A DNA stretch of 64,000 nucleotides from Flammeovirgaceae bacterium UBA2366. GTDB taxonomy: Bacteria > Bacteroidota > Bacteroidia > Cytophagales > Cyclobacteriaceae. The stretch lies in the NCBI GenBank assembly GCA_002344065.1, contig DDTK01000010.1, forward strand, positions 1 to 64,000. The letters run 5' to 3'. Numbering within the stretch: the first letter of the stretch is position 1; every line of letters begins with the position of its first letter. The position numbers and the translations under genes were made by a program. Below are positions 60,138 to 64,000 of this stretch, piece by piece. The notes beneath the pieces were generated by a model, which saw only the letters and a program-made list of their open reading frames with translations, made no database searches and was not told where the DNA came from.

Positions 60138-61463
60138 TTAAAGACTCTTTTGTTCATGAACATGCACCTTCACCCGTTTTATGCGCTTCTTATCTACCGC
60201 CTCAATGGTAAAGGTAAATTGATTATACTGAATTCGATCACCCGCTTTTGGAAAACCTTTATTTATTTCCAGGATAACTCCGCCCAGCGATTCGCTTTCA
60301 CCTTTTATTTCATCAAACGTGTTCGGCTCAACATCCAGTGCTTTGCAAAAATCATGAAGCGAAGTTTTTCCTTCAAACGCAAAAGTATGCTCATCAATTT
60401 TCTGATAGGCCAGTCCGGCCTCATCAAATTCGTCATTGATTTCTCCGATAATTTCTTCAATCACATCCTCCAGCGTTATGAGGCCGGCCGTACCTCCATA
60501 TTCATCAACAACCAGCGCCATGTGAATTCGTTTTTCCTGAAAATCTTTTAGCAGTGAGTCGACCTTTTTGGTTTCCGGTACGAAAAATGGAGTGCGCAAT
60601 AATTTTTGCCAGGCAAAACCGGCATCTTGATCCAAATAAGGGAGCAAGTCTTTTATATAGAGGAGTCCTTCTATCTTATCCAGCGACTCGCGATACACAG
60701 GCAATCGCGAAAAGCCCGATTTATTGATGAACTCCATGAGTTCGAAGAAATTCAGTTCGCTATCAACCGCTGAAATATCAATGCGGGAACGCATGACCTG
60801 GCGTACACTGAGCGTACCAAAGTTTACAATGCCGCGCAAAATTTCTTTTTCTTCAGCGCTGGTTTCATCCGAACTGGTGGCCAGTTCCAGGGCTTGATTT
60901 AATTCCTCAACTGTGGTTTGATAGCCTTTTTTCTCTACCCGCCTTTCCACAAAATTACTCATGGTCATTAACGGTGCGGAGATTGGTTTGCAGATTACGA
61001 TGAGTATACGCCATCCGGCTGCCATGAAGCGGGCGAAGGAGAGATTGTTTTTGGTGGCATAAACCTTGGGTACAATTTCTCCGAAAAAGGTGAGCACAAA
61101 AGTTATCACGAAAGTGACAACACCCACAATAATCTCTTCGGGTTTTCGTGTGCCTGAAAGTTCCCACATGAGAAAGGTGGCCAGTGTTACAATGCCCACG
61201 TTCACCGTGTTGTTCATGATCAGAATCGTAGCCAAAAGTTGCCTGGGTTTGCTGAGCAGCTCAAGAATTGTCTTGTCGCTACGCTCATCACTTTCGCGAC
61301 AACGGTCAAGATCTTCAGGCTTAAGGGAGAAAAAAGCAACTTCTGATCCCGAGACAAGTCCGGAAATGATCAAAAGCATAGCAATAACAGCAAAGCTGAT
61401 CAGGTGCATCAGGCTAAGGCCTGACAAAAGTTGAAGTAACGTATAACTGGGAGGCTCGTCCAA
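60138..61463 (-). CDS. gldE: gliding motility-associated protein GldE (CorC/HlyC family)
   Basis: This 441-residue membrane protein has an N-terminal CNNM/DUF21 domain with four helices (FAVIAMLLIISGLVSGSEVA and following), two CBS domains (about 205-330: SVRQVMRSRIDISAVD, LVVDEYGGTAGLITLEDVIE) and a C-terminal CorC/HlyC domain (FAFEGKTSLHDFCKALDV, KGESESLGGVILEI). GldE partners GldD in gliding and type IX secretion. The start is TTG 61463; an in-frame stop lies three codons upstream, and MDEPPSYTLLQLL resembles other GldE N-termini. Confidence 0.93.
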   Translation of the reverse strand: MDEPPSYTLLQLLSGLSLMHLISFAVIAMLLIISGLVSGSEVAFFSLKPEDLDRCRESDERSDKTILELLSKPRQLLATILIMNNTVNVGIVTLATFLMWELSGTRKPEEIIVGVVTFVITFVLTFFGEIVPKVYATKNNLSFARFMAAGWRILIVICKPISAPLMTMSNFVERRVEKKGYQTTVEELNQALELATSSDETSAEEKEILRGIVNFGTLSVRQVMRSRIDISAVDSELNFFELMEFINKSGFSRLPVYRESLDKIEGLLYIKDLLPYLDQDAGFAWQKLLRTPFFVPETKKVDSLLKDFQEKRIHMALVVDEYGGTAGLITLEDVIEEIIGEINDEFDEAGLAYQKIDEHTFAFEGKTSLHDFCKALDVEPNTFDEIKGESESLGGVILEINKGFPKAGDRIQYNQFTFTIEAVDKKRIKRVKVHVHEQKSL

Positions 61464-61488
61464 TCGATTTTAAATTTGGTGAAACAAA

Positions 61489-61932
61489 TCAGAAGGGAAG
61501 ATCATCCGATCCGCCCGTTTCGGCAGGCATGGACATTCCTTCTGATGAAGATGGTTTAGATGCGGAAGCATAATTTGATTCTCCACCTGAGCCACCACTG
61601 CTTTTTGTGGAAAGCATAGTCATGTTATCAGCAACTACTTCTGTAGTATAACGGGTAACACCTTCTTTCTCCCATGAGCGGGTGCGAAGTTTTCCCTCAA
61701 TGTAAACCATGTCGCCTTTGTGTAAATATTTCTGGGCAATCTCGGCCAAGCCTCTCCACACCACAATGTTGTGCCACTCGGTAATTTCCTTTTTTTCGTT
61801 GGTGGTTTTATCGCGATACGTTTCAGAAGTAGCAATACTAAAATTTGCCACAGCAACACCGCTATCCAGATTTCTTACTTCGGGATCCTTGCCGAGCCGC
61901 CCTACGAGTATTACTTTATTTACACCTGACAT
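61489..61932 (-). CDS. ssb: single-stranded DNA-binding protein
   Basis: The protein has 147 residues: OB fold (MSGVNKVILVGRLGKDPEVR, ANFSIATSETYRDK, WHNIVVWRGLAEIAQKYLHK, YIEGKLRTRSW), a Gly/Ser-rich linker and the acidic tip DDLPF that binds repair partners. It coats ssDNA in replication, recombination and repair. It is followed 25 bp later by gldE, a gene order common in Bacteroidota. Confidence 0.96.
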   Translation of the reverse strand: MSGVNKVILVGRLGKDPEVRNLDSGVAVANFSIATSETYRDKTTNEKKEITEWHNIVVWRGLAEIAQKYLHKGDMVYIEGKLRTRSWEKEGVTRYTTEVVADNMTMLSTKSSGGSGGESNYASASKPSSSEGMSMPAETGGSDDLPF

Positions 61933-62021
61933 GTTTGTATTTTTTTAATGACTTGCTGTAACGAAAGAAGTCATCGCAATAGCAGTGTTTCGATGCCGTT
62001 GCAATGACCACTAAATCTTCA

Positions 62022-62052
62022 CAAAAGTACCAATCTTAAGGCAACTATAAAA
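62022..62052 (-). promoter_or_regulatory. Bacteroidota-type promoter for ssb
   Basis: On the minus strand TTTT (62049-62052), 19 bp, then TACTTTTG (62022-62029), an exact TAnnTTTG match with one mismatch in the -33 box. It lies at the very end of mutY and would give an 80-base leader for ssb. Confidence 0.5.
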
Positions 62053-63106
62053 GGCGGAAATCACTCAGAAAACGGCTAATAAGAACAGGTTTGGGGAGTT
62101 GACCTACTTTTTTTATCGAATAGAACCTGAGATTCTCGGGAATCGCCACAGGCTTTTTTGCGAGCTCCAACGTAATGAATTTTGCCTGAATGTTTTGATG
62201 ACTAAGTATATGCTTGAACAGGCCTGATGTCGAAACATCGCTTATTAAAGGTTTTAGTTTTTTTAAGAACAGATCATCGTTCAGCAGGTGTTCGGTTTTT
62301 ACCAGACGAGATTTTTCTATCAGGTAAAAATCATAGAGCCCCTTCCATATATCGTTGCCCTTTCGCAAATTCATGAGTAGAGAATTTCCTTTTCGGATAA
62401 CGATATAATAAAAGTATCGCCTCCTGCTTTTTTTAGAGGCCAGCTTGTATGGTAATACTGATTGAAGGTTGTTTTTGTTCGCTATGCACGTAGCATTAAA
62501 GCTGCACGTTGAGCATTGCGGATTTTTAGGTGTGCAATGCAGTGCCCCAAACTCCATAACCGCCTGATTAAAAGTGGCCGGTTGCTTCTTGTCAAGCAGT
62601 TGGTTGGCCAGTGACGAAAAATATTTTTTTCCTTCGGGTGAATTGATTGGTTTATCAATGCCGAACATGCGTGCTAGTACCCGAAAAACGTTGCCATCCA
62701 CAACGGCTACTGCTTCTTCAAACGAAATGGATGCAATTGCTGCAGCAGTATATTCACCAATGCCCGGTAATTTTTTCAACTCCTCGAAAGAAGATGGGAA
62801 AACGCCCTTGTGTTTTGTGGAAACCTCTTTGGCTGCTTTGTGGAGATTGCGCGCCCGAGTGTAGTAGCCGAGTCCCTGCCATAACCGCAGAACTTTTTGC
62901 TCCGAGGCAGACGCCAGGGCGTGTACATTCGGAAATTCCCGCACAAAATCTTGGTAATACGGAAGCCCCTGACTAACCCTTGTTTGTTGCAGGATTATTT
63001 CAGACAACCAAATCTTATAGGGGTCTTTAGTGTTGCGCCAGGGCAGGCTTCGCTTGTTTTGCTGATACCATTCAACGACTTTTTTAGAGAAATACCGAGC
63101 CTCCAT
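62045..63106 (-). CDS. mutY: A/G-specific adenine glycosylase MutY
   Basis: This 353-residue base-excision enzyme removes adenine opposite 8-oxoguanine. The HhH domain has SEIILQQTRV (catalytic Glu), LPGIGEYTAAAIASI and VVDGNVFRVLAR (catalytic Asp). Cluster cysteines follow the C-X6-C-X2-C-X5-C pattern (CTPKNPQCSTCSFNATC). The C-terminal NUDIX-like domain is recognisable from about residue 240. Start ATG 63106 (MEARYFSKKVVEWY) is preferred over TTG 63130. Upstream of ssb on the same strand. Confidence 0.95.
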   Translation of the reverse strand: MEARYFSKKVVEWYQQNKRSLPWRNTKDPYKIWLSEIILQQTRVSQGLPYYQDFVREFPNVHALASASEQKVLRLWQGLGYYTRARNLHKAAKEVSTKHKGVFPSSFEELKKLPGIGEYTAAAIASISFEEAVAVVDGNVFRVLARMFGIDKPINSPEGKKYFSSLANQLLDKKQPATFNQAVMEFGALHCTPKNPQCSTCSFNATCIANKNNLQSVLPYKLASKKSRRRYFYYIVIRKGNSLLMNLRKGNDIWKGLYDFYLIEKSRLVKTEHLLNDDLFLKKLKPLISDVSTSGLFKHILSHQNIQAKFITLELAKKPVAIPENLRFYSIKKVGQLPKPVLISRFLSDFRLL

Positions 63107-63136
63107 CCCCCTGATTATCAATTTTTTCAATATTAA

Positions 63137-63167
63137 TTTTTAATTCTGAAGCCACAAATTAACTTTG
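63137..63167 (+). promoter_or_regulatory. Bacteroidota-type promoter for the HU gene
   Basis: TTTT (63137-63140), 19 bp, then TAACTTTG (63160-63167), an exact TAnnTTTG box with the standard spacing. Transcription would start near 63174, leaving a leader of about 26 bases before the GTG at 63200. Confidence 0.6.
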
Positions 63168-63199
63168 GCCTCCCATTTAGATTTTAAACATTTACGAAC

Positions 63200-63508
63200 G
63201 TGACCAAAGCAGACATAATAAACGAAATCGCTGAGAAGACAGGAGTTGACAAGGCAGATGTAACAGCATCTGTAGAGGCTTTTTTCAGTGTTGTAAAAAA
63301 TAATATGTCCAACGGCCATAACATATACATTCGTGGGTTTGGCAGTTTTATCAATAAGAAAAGAAAGAAAAAAATTGCACGAAACATTTCCCGCAACACC
63401 GCCCTGGTAATTGACGAACATTATGTACCCAGTTTTAAACCAGCCAAGATTTTTGTAAACAAAATCAAGGGTAGTGAGAAGGTAAAACTGCACGCTGAAA
63501 AAGCTTAA
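63200..63508 (+). CDS. HU/IHF family DNA-binding protein
   Basis: This 102-residue nucleoid protein starts GTG (TKADIINEIAEKTGVDKADV), with the dimer helices, the loop IYIRGFGSFI and basic arm RKKKIARNISRN. A C-terminal extension (about 12 residues past PAKIF) is longer than E. coli HU (90). It bends DNA as a dimer. It is divergent from mutY and followed by a TPR protein gene. Confidence 0.93.
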   Translation: MTKADIINEIAEKTGVDKADVTASVEAFFSVVKNNMSNGHNIYIRGFGSFINKKRKKKIARNISRNTALVIDEHYVPSFKPAKIFVNKIKGSEKVKLHAEKA

Positions 63509-63525
63509 CCGCACTATTGCTTAAG

Positions 63526-63539
63526 CGCCCGGCCGGGCG
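63526..63539. repeat. GC-rich 14-bp palindrome
   Basis: CGCCCGGCCGGGCG is a perfect palindrome in the 38-bp gap between the HU and TPR genes. No T-run follows, so it is not a clear terminator; it could attenuate read-through. Confidence 0.5.
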
Positions 63540-63546
63540 TATCGCT

Positions 63547-64000
63547 ATGCTTAGAAATCGGATTATTTTAGTAGTTGTCAGTATTGCGCTGATTGTTCTT
63601 CTGTTCATGCTGCCTAAGGTTGTTGTGAAGAATGACGAGCAACCCGTAACCACTGAATCCGGAGTAAACACACCGGCTGATCCGCATGGTGCTGCACCGG
63701 TAACCCTGCAACAGGCTATTGCCCGTTTACGTGCCGGGCATACCACTTCAGGCTCTGGTGAAAAAAGTGCTATCTTTGCCGACTCTTTAGCAGACCTGTA
63801 TTGGGAGGCCGGCAAGTTTGATAGTGCTGCCTGGTATGCCAATGAAGCTGCAACGTTCTTTAACACCATGGAAAGTTGGATCAAAGCCGGGGATAGTTAT
63901 TATCAGGCGTATACTTTCGCGTTGGATCAACTCAAGCAGGATGAACTGGCAGAGAAGGCCCGCCAGTATTTTGCCCAGGTTTTGAAAAAGAATCCGGGCA
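63547..64000 (+). CDS. TPR-repeat membrane protein (partial, runs off the window)
   Basis: The frame starts ATG 63547 and stays open to the window end, 151 residues seen: an N-terminal anchor (RIILVVVSIALIVLLFMLP), a polar linker, then TPR-like helices (SAIFADSLADLYWEAGKFDS, AGDSYYQAYTFALDQLKQDE, KARQYFAQVLKKNPG). TPR proteins mediate protein-protein contacts. The order mutY, HU, TPR protein is common in Bacteroidota. The C-terminus is not visible. Confidence 0.85.
   Translation, partial: MLRNRIILVVVSIALIVLLFMLPKVVVKNDEQPVTTESGVNTPADPHGAAPVTLQQAIARLRAGHTTSGSGEKSAIFADSLADLYWEAGKFDSAAWYANEAATFFNTMESWIKAGDSYYQAYTFALDQLKQDELAEKARQYFAQVLKKNPG

Noticed and set aside
61960..62010. Third copy of the CGTCATTGCGA repeat upstream of ssb
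   Set aside because: Only short fragments (TCATCGCAATAG, GCAATGACC) match; the inner arms are missing, so membership is unsupported.

Overview
The window comes from a member of the Bacteroidota, most likely a Cytophagales bacterium. The indicators are: the gldE-gldD gliding-motility pair next to ssb and mutY; several secreted S9 peptidases; a long-form IspH; a TonB-dependent receptor; a beta-propeller/Y_Y_Y sensor kinase; and promoters of the TTTG-N19-TAnnTTTG type. Base composition looks moderate and even. I see no rRNA, tRNA, CRISPR array, transposase, integrase or phage genes. Species assignment is inference.

Layout. 1-880: two small membrane proteins beside a palindromic repeat. 881-5805 (+): a CDGSH iron-sulfur protein, then a tight run of two GT4 glycosyltransferases, a membrane protein, a lipoprotein and a GT-B-like protein, probably for a surface glycan. 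5901-8904: two membrane-anchored dihaem cytochromes c and a secreted unknown. 9010-19612: a complete [NiFe]-hydrogenase island. The structural genes (small subunit, large subunit, cytochrome b, maturation protease) run leftward. A divergent operon runs rightward with a His-rich membrane peptide and hypA, hypB, hypF, hypC, hypD, hypE. The small subunit carries both extra cysteines expected of an O2-tolerant, respiratory (group 1d-like) uptake enzyme. 19618-21675: a secreted S9 peptidase.

21885-28300 (+): a MarR regulator, a fused 3-hydroxyacyl-CoA dehydrogenase/enoyl-CoA hydratase, a thiolase and an acyl-CoA dehydrogenase, which together cover all four reactions of fatty-acid beta-oxidation. 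The spacers are full of short repeats. A free-standing four-helix-bundle gene lies inside the operon, bounded by oppositely oriented copies of one repeat. 28379-35417: mixed functions (thioredoxin-fold surface protein, Rieske protein, M20 hydrolase, rRNA methyltransferase). 35666-38694: an HtrA protease, a small YodC-like protein and ispH, whose conserved N-terminus begins upstream of any canonical start codon. 38759-39757: a decayed toxin-antitoxin pair cut off at a palindromic repeat; a second copy of the repeat lies beyond the next gene.

39775-46267: DUF2200, DUF4350, an ectonucleotide-phosphodiesterase-like protein, a TonB receptor, DUF1801 and a fructosamine-kinase-like protein. 46309-53238: sensor kinase, outer-membrane barrel, NarL-type response regulator and FtsX/MacB-type permease, a likely signalling unit. 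53279-59523: DPP-IV-like peptidase, amidohydrolase, 2H phosphoesterase, YCII-repeat protein and class V aminotransferase. 59528-64000: the gldD-gldE-ssb-mutY block on the minus strand, divergent from an HU gene and a TPR protein that runs off the window.

Most of the window is ordinary core and metabolic sequence. The points that most deserve a second look are the four-helix-bundle gene with its inverted repeats, the O2-tolerant hydrogenase with its His-rich peptide and a palindromic element inside its operon, the possible ATC start of ispH, and the toxin-antitoxin remnant cut at a palindromic repeat. No database search was run; family names rest on recognised motifs.
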